Counted from the stretch's first letter, positions 25,601 to 35,820 are shown. The stretch is 64,000 nucleotides of DNA from Sthenelais limicola (GCA_942159475.1 OW804094.1:13150132-13214131), one strand, 5' to 3'. Translations and numbers: made by a program. The notes: generated by a model not told the origin, from the sequence alone.

Positions 25601-28600
25601 ACTTGACAACCCTTCTTTCTGAGAAGCAAAACAATGTACGTTTAGTGGCCGGTCTCCCGGCCCGGTAGTAGCGGTGGGGACGGCGGGCAGACAATGCTCA
25701 TTCAACAATTTATAAGGTTAACTAAAGGGCCTACGTCACAAGCATATAACCAAAATGACCAGGAAAACTATATTCTGGCGGCTAAACTACTCTGGATTTA
25801 CATGGCATTATGGGACTATAATGGTACAGTATAAGACTATGGATAACATGCCATGTTCTGCATGGATTATTTATCCATTATCTAATGCCAATATTGATGT
25901 GTTAAACATGTTTCCATAACGCAAGCCCTCGTCTTTCCAATCATGCATTTGGTTTTCATAGATCATTTATACAAGCTAAGATATTGGTGAAACATTCTTG
26001 CAATTTTCGATAAAAATGTTGCCAAATATTTGTATATCAGATTTCAACAGAATCCGTCCCAGGATGCATTGTACAGACATGCGCAGTGGCACATACAACA
26101 CTGCTAACAAAATATCATATTTTGGGGATGTAACCCTCGAGGGTAAGATTACATTAAACACAAAGTACAAGAAATGTGTCTTATAACCTCTCAGATTTTA
26201 CTAGATTTTTAAATACCTACCCTTAGTACAAAGGGTCACATACTCACATTGTCATACGACAACGATAGGTTATGTTATATTTTCATTATTAGTTTAGAAA
26301 CTCCTTATAAATAGATTAGAAATATATCTCTTTCTAAAGGGTAACTGTAGGAAGGACTGAAATTTAACGAACCCAGACATACATATTATACCCCATTTAA
26401 TCATCTCTGCATATTCATGTAACTGTTATCTCTATTTCCTGGGTATGATCATAAACTGCCTTCCTCTCAGCTCTCCCGCCCTTGATATAACCTTCAATGT
26501 GTTGATAAGGGCGTAAAGCAACCAATCTCACTCACTCCCTCTCAGCCCTCCCGCCCTTGATATAACCATATCAAATGTGTTGATAAGGGCGTAAAGCAAC
26601 CAATCTCACTCACTCACTCACTCACTCATGTAACAGTTTATGACAAATAAAATTATTTCTCAATTCAATTCAACTCCCCTATTGTAAATTTCCTGGCGAT
26701 TTCACCCACCTGATCTGCTGCTTTGATGCGTTTAGACTTGAGAGGGTCGCAGTCCTTGTACTCAGCGTACACGACACATCCACACAAACCACAGATTGTC
26801 AACAAGGCCGTCAGTCCGGGAAGGTTCAACCACAGCGCCCTGCAAGGTCAATCAAGGTCAACTTATTACAAACAAATATTAATTTTGTGGTTTTATTGAA
26901 GCAGCAGCAGGTCGGTGCCTGGTACAAGGAGACAACTATGGAAGGTAGTGTGATAGGGGATTTGCATGGCCGCCATCTTGAATCTTGATTCGCATTGAAT
27001 TATATGTGAGTTGTATGTCAGTGTAAAAGCTATAGAAAACATGTTATGTTCAGCATGGAATATTTGTACACAGTGATCTCATGTAAATAGCCATGTGTTT
27101 TACATGATTCCATCAAACATGCAAGACTTCATCTTTCCCATCATGCATTTGGTTTTTAAAGATCGTAATTTACACAAGCTATGATATTGTTGAAAACATT
27201 CTTGCAATTTCTGTTGGTGTTTTTTTATTTACAAATTTTATACAGAATTTATTTACAATTTCATTTAGAATTTTTATACAGCCACTCTTTTGTGTGAAAC
27301 AAATTGGCGGACTCGTGTGGGATTGGCGATGGGAAATCGGGTGAGAAATCGGCTAGGTGTGAATAGACCTTAACTTGTCTAGTGTTCACTTCACTCTAGG
27401 TTCACTCTTGTATCAAAGTTTAAACATTAAATTGAATAATCTTTCATTTGTCAAAATTGCAAACTAGCTTGACACAGTCTAGGCCCAAACCTGAGAGAGG
27501 CCCTTCAAATGAAGGGAAAGCCTTTCGACATAACATTCTTATCTGATCTGAGGGTTTGGACCTAGAGTGGACAAAGAAGTTGACAGGCTTTTGGGATAAT
27601 CCCAGGTCTTCCAGCCGTTACCTTTGAAGAAGAAAGTTTTTATTCTTTTTATTTTTTTTTATTTCTTTACGGCCAAGAGATCTAGAGAGGACACTAATAG
27701 ACAAGACGTGATGAACTTACAGTTGAGCCTGTTTTAATTTAGGGACTGCTACTGCTCGCTGCACCTGGGCTTGGTTGACGCCGTATATCGCCAACCATGT
27801 GAACGCACCGCCAAATACTACACTCCATGTCGTATGGCGCTCCAAGGGATTGGGATCAAAACTGTAAAATGAACAAAAAATCCATTCAAAATCATCCAAT
27901 TAAAGCTGCATTCTCAGTTAAATCCTTTCCTGTGGTGGCTTCACTTATTATCGCTCACCTGTGGCTGTTTTCTATTGTCCGATTCGACTTCAAATTCTTG
28001 AATTTATAAACATAATATAACAGCATCAGAATAATAATATGAGTAAATTTAGTAAGTTATTTTCTGGTAATTGCTGAAAATGCAGTTTGAATTGAGATCA
28101 AATCACAGAAATAAACATTTTGCTTAATTATAGCGGGAAAGCCATTATCGAAAAAGAGAGATATCCAAATGTCAATGTGACACTTATTTAAATAATAAAG
28201 CAATCCCTGAACTAACTTGAAGAACTCTACGCGGTCGCCCTCCTCCATGATGTTCCAGATGTTGTTGAAGCCCTTCTGGTCGATAGAGCCCTGGATGAGT
28301 ACAGCGATAAGACCCGCAAACATGAGCAGGATCTGGAACGTATCCGTCCACATCACCGCCTTCATTCCACCCTGTAGTAGGCCAACATTGCACATATATA
28401 TTGAATTTTTATTCATGTAATAAATATATAGAACCTGATGAGAATGTAGTACAAGGGACACTATTGCACTGTCTGAGAAAAAAAAACATCGAGGAAAGTG
28501 TAATAGTGTCCTGAGTACCACATTCAAATTTAGGTTCTATATTTACTCCCACATTGCTATGCTTCCCTTATATGGCTATGTTTACTAGAGACTGGAAGTC

Positions 28601-30228
28601 ATACCACACGCGTGGAACTGGTGCAAATTACCACACTACTCCCGCCCATACAAATAGCATGTGGTACATACATCAATGTGGAGTAATAACAGTTACAAGC
28701 ATGAAAAGGTCAGACAATTCTCCAAAGTAGGTCTTCCATTGTATCCTAAAATAATAATAGTTCGGTACAATTTTATGCTTATTATTCCTTACATCATAAC
28801 ATACAAGTGTTCCATTATTTCACAGATATTCTTTGACCCCCAGATATTCTTTGACCTAGCAAATTATGAAAGGTACAAATTGACTTAGTTCATTTGGAAA
28901 CTGTTGTAGTACAATATTAATTGAGGCGGTACAGTATTAATATTTACGTTCCTCTTAACAATACAGTTAATCATTTGAACTACATTTTGATTCTTTCATT
29001 AATACATTGTAATGCACTTGTCAATTGCAACACCCACCCCCATCCCACCCCATCCCACCCCATCCCACCCCATCCCCGGGGGTATGGGGTGAATATACTG
29101 AGCATTTGGGGAAATATAATTAAATCTCCGGCCCCCGGGCAAGACATTTTTGCAAAATCCCCGATCGACCCCATGGCGCACAGTTTTCGCTTTATATTTG
29201 CGAAACAAAATATATAAACCTTGACAGACTTTCCCCCACCCTGGGCCACCTTTATTTTCCTTTTTTAATTTCATTTCAGGGCAATTGTTTTCAAGCGTTG
29301 GCTCTAACTAAAAAATACTGCAATTTTTTCAATAGTATAGAACTCATTTCATTCAAAATTACCATATTTCATTACTTCTACCGCTATAATACCATAAATC
29401 ACAAATCCTAAATCACGGGAAAAAAATTCTCTCATGGATTTCAAATGTTTGCTTGAAAGATTATTGCGTATAACCATTAACCAATCAAGGGGTTTTCGGT
29501 TATCGTTGCGTCAATGGTAAAGTTCTAGCCCACGCATCATGGCTATCACTCCTGATATAGAGGCTTGGCCCAATCATTATCCGCTGAGACGAATCCGGGA
29601 TTATTTTTTAATGAAACCAGGAGATGACTTAGTCTATTCACAAAGCATGAGCAGTATGACAGAACGTACAAACGGAATAATAATATAATTTAATGGGGTT
29701 TTTGTTGACAGATTGAATAAAATGTTGTGTACAATAGTATAATGTAATGCTATGATTTTAGCTGACGTCGGTCAATATATTCTACTTTTTTCAATATCCC
29801 CGCCGATCGGAAATGAAGGAGGATTTGATGTAAGAATGTGTAAGAACTACTAAATCTGTTTTAATATATTAGTATATTGGGCCCTAATGGGATTGTAATA
29901 GCATTTTACGGTTCGGAGTGGGAGGCTCTCAACTTTGAAACTAGAATGTACTAGCAATAAAATCAAAAATACTGAAATATTTCTGGCAAGGAGAGAATCA
30001 GGGGGAAAGTAAAAAGTTTTTTTATGATATTAATCTTTGAAAGTTTCGTCGAGGTTTGGTAGATCTGTTCTTAAATGCTTCTGATAATTTGTTTTTGGAA
30101 ATTTTAGGTTAAAAAGGATGAAATTTGGATGAAAATGTTTCAAAAATGCTGATTTCAGTAGAAATACTGAAGACTTTCATCCCTGAGAAAAAGCTTCCCC
30201 GCAATAACTCATAATGGCAATAACTCAA

Positions 30229-30315
<87 letters not shown>

Positions 30316-33300
30316 ATGGAGATATATCACTTGTTTATAACTTCTTTGATGCATAATATTATATAAATAGAGAGAATGGAACGAGCTGGCATCGAAAATT
30401 TATTGGAAAATTTATTGGACGATTTAAGCACGATACCGTAGGCATATAGTAGTTCATATAGTATGCATACTATATGAATATTTTTATAGCACCCCACTTA
30501 TAGCACCTCTCATATATGGAATGCACATATAATAAAAGGTGTGACAGTACTGAGAATCCGCTACTGGCCAGATCAACACTAGACTTCCCGAGGTTAATCA
30601 ACTCTTCTCTGTATACATCCTTCTACTCACATCATATAATTATGGGTCAAATTTTTAGAAAATGTACAATTTACTTTCACAAATTTTCTGAAATAACCCA
30701 AATTTCAGACGAAAATAAAGTTAAAAATACAGTTCAACATAACCAAACACATAGCTAGAATAAATACAGTGCCGAATATACTCAAATTTACCTAGTATTG
30801 TCCAAATTCCAGCCTAATTCAGCAGAATTTACTAAATGTGTACAGCTGCCAATTGTACATTTTCTGAAAATCTGACCCATATAATCTCTGGCCCGCATAT
30901 TAACAACGTGTATGTGGTTTTACTACTTACCAACGTGGTATAAAACGTGCAAACAATCCCCACGGAAAACACCGACACCCACACGTCAAGTCCCGACACT
31001 AGAAGGAGAAAAAACACTTTATTATAGTTAGTAACTTAGTCTATAATTTATGGTTAAACTTGGGATGTGTTCCAGGAAAATGAGTCACAGGTCGCAAAAG
31101 TGATATTTTTCCACGTGTTATTTCCACAAGATCTCTCTATTGAAATCTTCTGATGTTAGGATGGTTTAGCACTTATAATTATATGAATCCATGTAACAAA
31201 TTTCAGAACATTGTATCAAATATATCCTTGCGTTTTGAAGGCCTTTGCATGGCGTATGATTAGGGATTTTACTGGTAATTACCCATCCAGAAACATTGCA
31301 AACTTTCTTTTTTCAAAAATAAAAATATCAAACTTAAAATATAGAAATACTTGATAGGTGTCCTAGTGTTTACTATCATTAGAATCGGCTTGATCTCCTC
31401 TTTTCAAGTATGGTGATATCTCAAAATTCATATTTTGCGACTTATGACTCATTTTCCTAAAAGACATCGCATATTTATGGTTATAGTTTATGATAAGTTG
31501 AGGAGATATATATAGAGTGATTCATGTTTTTATTGTTGGCAAACTGCTCCGCAAATGTTAAGCTATTATTGTATAAGGGCAGCCCCGATTACAGGACAAA
31601 TATCTTGAACAATTTTCGGAATTGAGATTACACTATTTCAGGAGTTTTTTATATTTCCTTTCCCAAATCATCAGAAAATGTACAATTGGCAGAACAACAA
31701 ATTAAGTAAAGTTGGCTAAATAATACTGAGAAATGGTCAATACAAGGTTATATATATGAGTATAGTTGATATTATCTTAATTTAAACAGTGAGTTTGGTT
31801 ATAGTAAACCGTATTCTTAACCTTATTTGTTATTTGTTGTGACTCTTGCCATTAGCGTGTACATTATGCAGATGTAACTGATAGCAGTTCATTCTACTCA
31901 TGTCGGCCATTTTGTACGTCACTCTACTTCTTGGAAATTAATTATAAGGTTTTTTGTGTACGATGCGCCGTGACGATGATGTTGTTTTTATCGCCATGTT
32001 CTATCGTAGAGTTTGTATTCTGTGTAGCTGCATTACCATGCATTAACTGTAATAATCTTGTCTCATTGTATTTATATTGTAGCTTAATATTAACTTGTTG
32101 GCGAAACTATTTCGAAGTATCTTTATATGTATCTTTTTGTCGTATGTATATATGGGTCAGGTCACCAGAAAATGTACAATTTCCAGCTCTACACATTTAG
32201 TAAATAGGAGACTTTACATATTCCGCAGTCAGTAACTGCGGGACAGCTCTGAATCATTTTGCCCATGTGCAACTCATTAGAGCCTCACCCTAATGCGGGC
32301 AGAAATGCTCCCCTTACAAGTGCCCACGGGACCCTACCACTCCCACTCACTGACCCGTCAATATCACTAGAACTGGCCGCTGCCTGTGCGTGTGTCCCCG
32401 TGCGTACCTGTTTCTTGTAGAAACACTCTGACAAAACTTAGCATATTCTATAATCTAGCGGGCCCATCGACCTCTTACCTGGCATGATTACTCTAAACAT
32501 ATGATTCTATAATCCTGCCCAGTGCGTTGGACATAGCTTTAAAAAAGTTGGAACAAAAGGGTTGAGAAGGTTGGGCACTATGTTGAAGGTATAGGGTCAA
32601 AGGAAAAGTGCCCGTCCAGTGGTCTGACTGCAGCGCCACACAGGAGTGGTGGTAATGAACCACAACCAATTTGTGAAGGACACTATTCTGCTAAATTCCA
32701 CTGAAAAATGATTAATACTAGATATATCTGAGCATATTCGGTATTGCCTTGATTCAAAGGATGTGTTTAGTTATGTTGAATTGTGTTTAGAGTCTCATGT
32801 TTGCTTTAAATTCGGGTTATTTTGGGATTGTTTCTGAATGTGAATTGTACATTTTCTGGAAATTTCACCCACTTAAGTATTATTGCGTAGATAATGAAAC
32901 ATTATATGTATAATGTAGTAGTATCGATGGTAGAATATTACTTATATAAATCTAAAATCTTCTTTATTGAACTTAAGCTGAGAATACCATTGTTTGTGAT
33001 GCTTATAGAAATAACAAAAATAAAATAAAATTTTCCATCAGAGCAGCTGTGAACAGCGTCGTTACTTGATGTAATGCAGTTAAAGAATAAAAGTTTAAAT
33101 CAAAGAATATTTATTTCGTGCTATGTTTATACATATTGGTGGTACTTACCTGCGCTGAGTGCCAGGGAAGGGGCGTAGAGAACTATGGCCATATACAGCA
33201 CCTGTACAATAAACATACAATAAACAATAAGCAATTGTGAAGTTCGTTATTTTTCTTATTATGTAACTTTCCTATAGTACTTACCTACATCCAAGGGTAC

Positions 33301-35820
33301 ATCTAAAATGTTGTTTTTTTATGTTTTTTTTATGTTTGTCTTTTTCGCTCTGTATCCTGCTTGATATAAGACTGGGGCAGGCAAAAAATCCTGTAAGGGG
33401 ACCTTCAAACCCCAGTATAGATAAAATCTTTAGAAAAATAAAGTTGCGGAACTTCACTAAAATTAAATGAAAACAGCGAATATGAGGTAATCTTACCATT
33501 TGGATGATATAGGCGACGGAAGCACATAACCTCACCCCTTGACTAAATCTCAGTTCCAGGTACTGTGTGCACGGTCAAGGATGTACATGAAATAAAAGAA
33601 AAGTTATGTAAGATTAGAAGAAATAAAGTTTCCTTCCGTATGAGTGATCACATTTACCAACATGCAAACATGCATCATACTGTGAAGTTGTTTGAACAAA
33701 ACCCAGTACATCCTACACCAGTTCTGATATTAACATCCCCTTCCCCTTCCCTTCGCTACAGATGAAGTTAAAGGACACTGTTCAGGGCTAGTATCACGAG
33801 TAATGGAATTTCTACCCAATATTCTACTATGTTGTGCGTCTGAACCTACCTAACTTATCCCTGGAGATGCGGAAATTATAAATTTCATACTTTAACAGAT
33901 ATTTTACCGTGAAGAGAGGCAATTCATTATAATATTGTAATATTATTTAATATCTCAGAAAATCAAGATACTTTCAGACTTTTCATCCAGTCTGTTGATC
34001 AATTGGAATATTGTAATTCATACCAAATACCATGAATAACATGGCACTTATATATGAAGACTATTAAACATCACTATTCATACTAAACATACAGAATATA
34101 ATCCTCATACATTGGATTAATACAGAGTTAGTTAAATTATTATCAACAATACCAAATATACTCAGATATACCTTCTATTTATCACTTTTCACCATAATTT
34201 AGCAGAATTTACTAAAATAGCTGCCAATTGTACATTATTCTGACCCCCTGACCCATTCAACAAAATTAATTCATGGGTGAAATCGCCAGAAAATGTACAA
34301 TTCACCTTCTCTAACCTTTTCCTCAAATAACTCAAAATTAAGACAAAACTAGGTTCAAATTACAGTTAAACATAACCAAATACATTGTTTGGATCAGGGC
34401 AAAACCAAATATACTCAGATATAGATAGTGTTTGTCATTTTTCAGCTGAATTGCGCAGAATTTACTAAATGTATAGAGCTGCCAATTCTGCATTTTCTGA
34501 CGAACTGACCCATATATGGGTCAGATTTTCAGAAAATGTACAATTAGCAGCTCTACACATTTAGTAAATTCTGAATAATGAAGCTGCAATTCAGTCAATA
34601 ATAGCTAAATTCGGGTATATTTGGTATTGTATTGATTCTAGCAATCTATTTGGGTAGGTCGAACTGTATTTTGATCTTTATTTTCGTCTGAAATTTGGGT
34701 CATTTGAGAAGATTGGCGAAGTTGAATTGTACATTTTCTGAAAATCTGACCCATATTCCTCTAAATGGATTAGAGTCCTCCTCACCTCAAACACACTGGT
34801 GATCCTGAGCCTAAAGAAGACTGGTATATACACGTGGGCAGCTAGCGGGATCATGATGATGTAGCCCACCCAGATCAACCAATACTGGGTGCCGAACCTA
34901 AACAACAGGTCACAAGTTAGTTAACAATTAACTCCACTGGCTGCGGTAAGCTCTGCGGTAAGCCTTGTGATGGTGCTGTGATGGTGAGAAGTGGCAGTGG
35001 CTACATGATTCACTGACCATAAAGGCAAGGACCTCGTCATTCCTCTCCACCTACAGAACCAGCACAAACCATCGCAAGGCTTACCGCAGAGCTTACCATA
35101 GCCAGTGGAGACCACCCTTTAGTTGATAATTAAGTGGGGGGTTTTAAATAATTTTATTTGGACTCCATTTAGCGGTACACTATATGTGATCGGTTTCAGG
35201 AAAATGAGTCATAACTCGCAAAATATGGATTTTGAGATATCGCCATATTTGGAAAGAGGAGATCAAGCTGATTCCAATGATAGTAAACACTAGGACACCT
35301 AATAAGTATTTCTATATTTTAAGTCTGATATTTTTATTTTTGAAAAAAAAAAGGTAATTACCAGTAAAGTAACTAAATATACTCCATACAAAGGCCTTCA
35401 AAATACAAGGATATATTTAATACAATGTCCCGAATAAGTACTGAACCCTTTAAAAATCAGAACATTTCAATAAAGAGATCTTATGAAAGAAACACTTTGA
35501 AAAATATCAATTTTGCGACTTGTGACTCATTTTCCTGAAACACATCACATTTTGTCAATAAAACTATTACAAAAAACGCACCTGTAGATTTCAGCCGGCG
35601 TGCCTAACAGCGTAATGGCGGACATGAAGCTGGCGAGTAGAGACAGAGTGACCGGTATGACATGCATCTGTCTGTTAGCCATGAGGAACTCTTTAGTCGT
35701 CTTCTGCTTGCCTCCAGTGCAGCCATAGAAGATACCTATACATGCTGAGATGACTAGCACCAAAGCAAAGACTATATAGTCGATCCAGTGGAGGGTGTTC
35801 ACAACGCCTGTGTCAGACAT
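16464..35820 (-). CDS. SLC5A8-like sodium-coupled monocarboxylate/solute transporter, 15 coding exons
   Basis: Complete gene of the SLC5 sodium:solute symporter family, most like SLC5A8/SLC5A6 (SMCT1/SMVT), plasma-membrane carriers that couple Na+ entry to uptake of monocarboxylates or vitamins. Coding exons (minus strand): 35820-35582, 34897-34786, 33562-33497, 33201-33150, 30998-30931, 28371-28217, 27861-27721, 26839-26710, 24797-24709, 24153-24038, 23202-23135, 20462-20161, 19709-19609, 19135-19017 and 16640-16464. All junctions are GT-AG, all phases agree, and they sum to 1935 nt (644 residues plus stop). Landmarks in order: [20 protein letters not shown] (Na+-site helix 1), [15 protein letters not shown] (SSF signature), [35 protein letters not shown] (serines of the Na2 site), and a glycosylated loop (NTS, NMT). 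The C-terminal tail ends ISLTHL, a class I PDZ ligand. The substrate cannot be read from sequence; monocarboxylate or iodide-like is a family inference. Confidence 0.93.
16690..16763. mobile_element. Family A MITE, 74-bp internally deleted copy
   Basis: Only the two termini remain (GGGCGAAATTTCTTGAGAAT and TGTACATTTTCC), joined through CTTCAACAATCCTCTTAATT. Confidence 0.75.
17305..17712 (+). mobile_element. Family C element (SLC5 intron 14)
   Basis: Family C is about 350-410 bp with ~40-bp inverted ends, CAGGAAAATGAGTCACAA and TTATGACTCATTTTCCT. This is a full copy; the inner CCTTGCGTTTTGAAGGCCTT is conserved. Confidence 0.8.
17850..18003 (+). mobile_element. Family B element (SLC5 intron 14)
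   Basis: Short copy with both ends: CTAGTCTAGGCTCAGAGCCT and TCTAATCCTAGACTAG. Confidence 0.75.
18175..18430 (+). mobile_element. Family D repeat (SLC5 intron 14)
   Basis: Starts TATTTGCATAGCCGCCATTT and ends near TTCTTGCAATTTTC. Confidence 0.78.
18461..18590 (+). repeat. Family E repeat (SLC5 intron 14)
   Basis: Second copy; shares CTTATCGCTGGATGTGG and CTTAGTCTTAGCCTT with 11102-11234. Confidence 0.75.
18600..18985. mobile_element. Inverted-repeat element in SLC5 intron 14 (family K)
   Basis: Arms of about 80-90 bp at 18600-18689 and 18886-18985 share GGCCATCAGCTG and CACTACTTTTTGT-type sequence. The middle is unique AT-rich DNA. It ends about 35 bp from the exon 14 donor. Confidence 0.7.
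19017..19135 (-). CDS. SLC5A8-like exon 14 (cytoplasmic tail start)
   Basis: Reads [20 protein letters not shown], then [24 protein letters not shown]...PIVD is conserved in SMCT/SMVT tails. Donor GTATGT. Confidence 0.9.
19609..19709 (-). CDS. SLC5A8-like exon 13 (last TM helix)
   Basis: Reads [20 protein letters not shown], then [13 protein letters not shown] plus G. This fits the final membrane helix. Acceptor TTGCAG, donor GTAAAT. Confidence 0.9.
20161..20462 (-). CDS. SLC5A8-like exon 12 (TM helices and glycosylated loop)
   Basis: The largest exon: [20 protein letters not shown], then [16 protein letters not shown], a helix ending [11 protein letters not shown], then a Ser/Thr-rich extracellular loop with two N-glycosylation sequons (NTS and NMT). 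Ends GAAAA|GTAAGT in phase 2. Confidence 0.93.
20500..20775 (-). mobile_element. Family C element, partial (intron 11)
   Basis: Lacks one end; ends GTGACTCATTTTCTTGAAAT. Another partial copy lies at 22396-22672. Confidence 0.7.
21859..22093 (-). mobile_element. Family A MITE (SLC5 intron 11)
   Basis: Full-length; starts GGGTGAAATCGCCAGAAAAT. Confidence 0.85.
22871..23105 (-). mobile_element. Family A MITE (SLC5 intron 11)
   Basis: Full-length; ends 30 bp from the exon 11 donor. Confidence 0.85.
23135..23202 (-). CDS. SLC5A8-like exon 11
   Basis: Reads (A)[18 protein letters not shown] followed by GVLQ, a transmembrane helix. Donor GTACAG. A family A MITE ends 30 bp into the intron. Confidence 0.9.
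23486..23617. repeat. Long hairpin in SLC5 intron 10
   Basis: Arms of about 57 nt share TAGCAAATGGCA, GGTTCAAACTGAT and GACCCCTCAGAAAA, with a short loop. Lies between coding exons 10 and 11. Confidence 0.85.
24038..24153 (-). CDS. SLC5A8-like exon 10
   Basis: Completes Ser and reads [18 protein letters not shown], then [20 protein letters not shown]. The serines in STISS correspond to the conserved Na2 sodium site of the fold (family knowledge). Confidence 0.92.
24290..24700. repeat. AT-rich minisatellite in SLC5 intron 9
   Basis: Irregular tandem units built on ATAAGATTAATTACTCCATA, running up to about 9 bp from the exon 9 donor. Confidence 0.9.
24709..24797 (-). CDS. SLC5A8-like exon 9
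   Basis: Reads [20 protein letters not shown], then TACLFSGAL plus AG. The donor GTATTTAAT opens directly into an AT-rich minisatellite (24290-24700). Confidence 0.9.
24965..26100 (+). mobile_element. Family D repeat split by a ~780-bp CpG-rich insertion (SLC5 intron 8)
   Basis: Left end 24965-25005 (GGATTTGCATAGCCGCCATG), body resumes near 25785 (GATTTACATGGCATTATGGG) and runs to about 26000. The intervening DNA has a different composition. Confidence 0.65.
25040..25460. promoter_or_regulatory. CpG-rich promoter-like block inside SLC5 intron 8
   Basis: Contains an NRF1-like TGCGCCTGCGCC (25340), a CCAAT box (25387) and a CRE-like CACGTCATCGCG (25403). It lies within DNA inserted into a family D repeat. 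No gene product is recognised on either strand. Confidence 0.35.
26430..26628 (-). repeat. Family J repeat, two tandem reverse copies (SLC5 intron 8)
   Basis: Both copies hold AGCTCTCCCGCCCTTGATAT (or AGCCCTCCC...) and GATAAGGGCGTAAAGCAACC, ending in CACTCACTCACTCACTCA. Confidence 0.8.
26681..26709 (-). mobile_element. Family A MITE terminus at the exon 8 splice donor
   Basis: About 29 bp matching the A terminus (GTGGGTGAAATCGCCAG then about 13 more bases, two differences). Its first bases are the GT donor of SLC5 exon 8. Confidence 0.75.
26710..26839 (-). CDS. SLC5A8-like exon 8
   Basis: Reads [20 protein letters not shown], then ...[19 protein letters not shown]. The donor and about 28 following bases (GTGGGTGAAATCGCCAG...) match the terminus of a family A MITE, so the splice donor appears to be transposon-derived. 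Confidence 0.92.
26953..27220 (+). mobile_element. Family D repeat (SLC5 intron 7)
   Basis: Starts GGGGATTTGCATGGCCGCCA and ends near CATTCTTGCAATTT. Confidence 0.78.
27475..27570 (-). mobile_element. Family B element, internally deleted
   Basis: Carries CAGTCTAGGCCCAAACCTGA, GAAGGGAAAGCCT, ATCTGATCTGAGGGTTTGGA and CCTAGAGTG. Confidence 0.7.
27721..27861 (-). CDS. SLC5A8-like exon 7
   Basis: Reads [20 protein letters not shown], then [27 protein letters not shown] and GVNQxQVQR are diagnostic of the SMCT/SMVT subgroup. Donor GTAAGT. Confidence 0.93.
28217..28371 (-). CDS. SLC5A8-like exon 6
   Basis: Starts [20 protein letters not shown], completing the SSF signature with exon 5, and ends ...GDRVEFF plus AA. 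The last codon becomes Asn with the first base of exon 7. Confidence 0.92.
30224..30317. repeat. (AAAT)n microsatellite
   Basis: About 23 near-perfect AAAT units. Confidence 0.97.
30644..30878 (-). mobile_element. Family A MITE (SLC5 intron 5)
   Basis: Full-length; ends 53 bp from the exon 5 donor. Confidence 0.85.
30931..30998 (-). CDS. SLC5A8-like exon 5
   Basis: Completes the Val codon and reads [20 protein letters not shown] followed by TL, the first half of the SSF signature region. Donor GTAAGT. A family A MITE ends 53 bp into the intron. Confidence 0.9.
31064..31470 (+). mobile_element. Family C element (intron 4)
   Basis: Full copy with both inverted ends. Confidence 0.8.
31661..31845 (+). 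mobile_element. Family A MITE, partial
   Basis: Left end and body present; right end lost. Confidence 0.65.
32154..32870 (+). mobile_element. Family A MITE split by a 479-bp insertion
   Basis: Left part 32154-32205, right part 32685-32870. The consensus TAGTAAATTCTGCT is interrupted after TAAAT. Confidence 0.75.
32206..32684. mobile_element. 479-bp insertion of unknown type inside a family A MITE
   Basis: GC-richer than its surroundings, no ORF, no obvious TIR; the two MITE halves repeat only AT at the junctions. Contains a GCAGTCAGTAACTGC-like hairpin near its left end. Identity unknown. Confidence 0.55.
33150..33201 (-). CDS. SLC5A8-like exon 4
   Basis: A 52-nt exon reading [17 protein letters not shown] plus one base. 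It continues TM4 directly from exon 3. Acceptor TTGTACAG, donor GTAAGT. Confidence 0.9.
33497..33562 (-). CDS. SLC5A8-like exon 3
   Basis: A 22-codon exon, phase 0 on both sides: [20 protein letters not shown] followed by QM. YLELRF is a hallmark loop of the family. Acceptor CACAG, donor GTAAGA. Confidence 0.9.
34140..34254 (-). mobile_element. Family A MITE, partial
   Basis: Right half only; ends CTGACCC. Confidence 0.7.
34275..34511 (-). mobile_element. Family A MITE (reverse), head-to-head with next copy
   Basis: Full-length; separated from the next copy by only CATATAT-type sequence. Confidence 0.85.
34518..34752 (+). mobile_element. Family A MITE, 34 bp from exon 2 donor
   Basis: Full-length; the two adjacent copies form a long inverted pair. 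Confidence 0.85.
34786..34897 (-). CDS. SLC5A8-like exon 2
   Basis: Completes the split Arg codon and reads [15 protein letters not shown]...RITSVFE, matching the TM3 region of SLC5 proteins. Ends GAG|GTGAGG. A family A MITE ends 34 bp into the intron. Confidence 0.9.
34932..35110. repeat. Hairpin in SLC5 intron 1
   Basis: Arms 34932-34967 and 35075-35110 (about 36 nt, few mismatches) contain CTCCACTGGCT and two copies of GCGGTAAGC. The loop is about 107 nt. Confidence 0.85.
35185..35548 (-). mobile_element. Family C element, 34 bp from exon 1 donor
   Basis: Full copy: TTCAGGAAAATGAGTCATAA ... GTGACTCATTTTCCTGAAAC. Confidence 0.8.
35582..35820 (-). CDS. SLC5A8-like exon 1 (start codon, TM1-TM2)
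   Basis: Begins with [20 protein letters not shown] and ends ...GTPAEIY plus AG before the donor GTGCG. The helix [11 protein letters not shown] carries the conserved first Na+-site segment of SLC5 proteins. The same transcript exon continues upstream as 5' UTR to an acceptor at 35938-35937. A family C element begins 34 bp inside the following intron. Confidence 0.93.
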
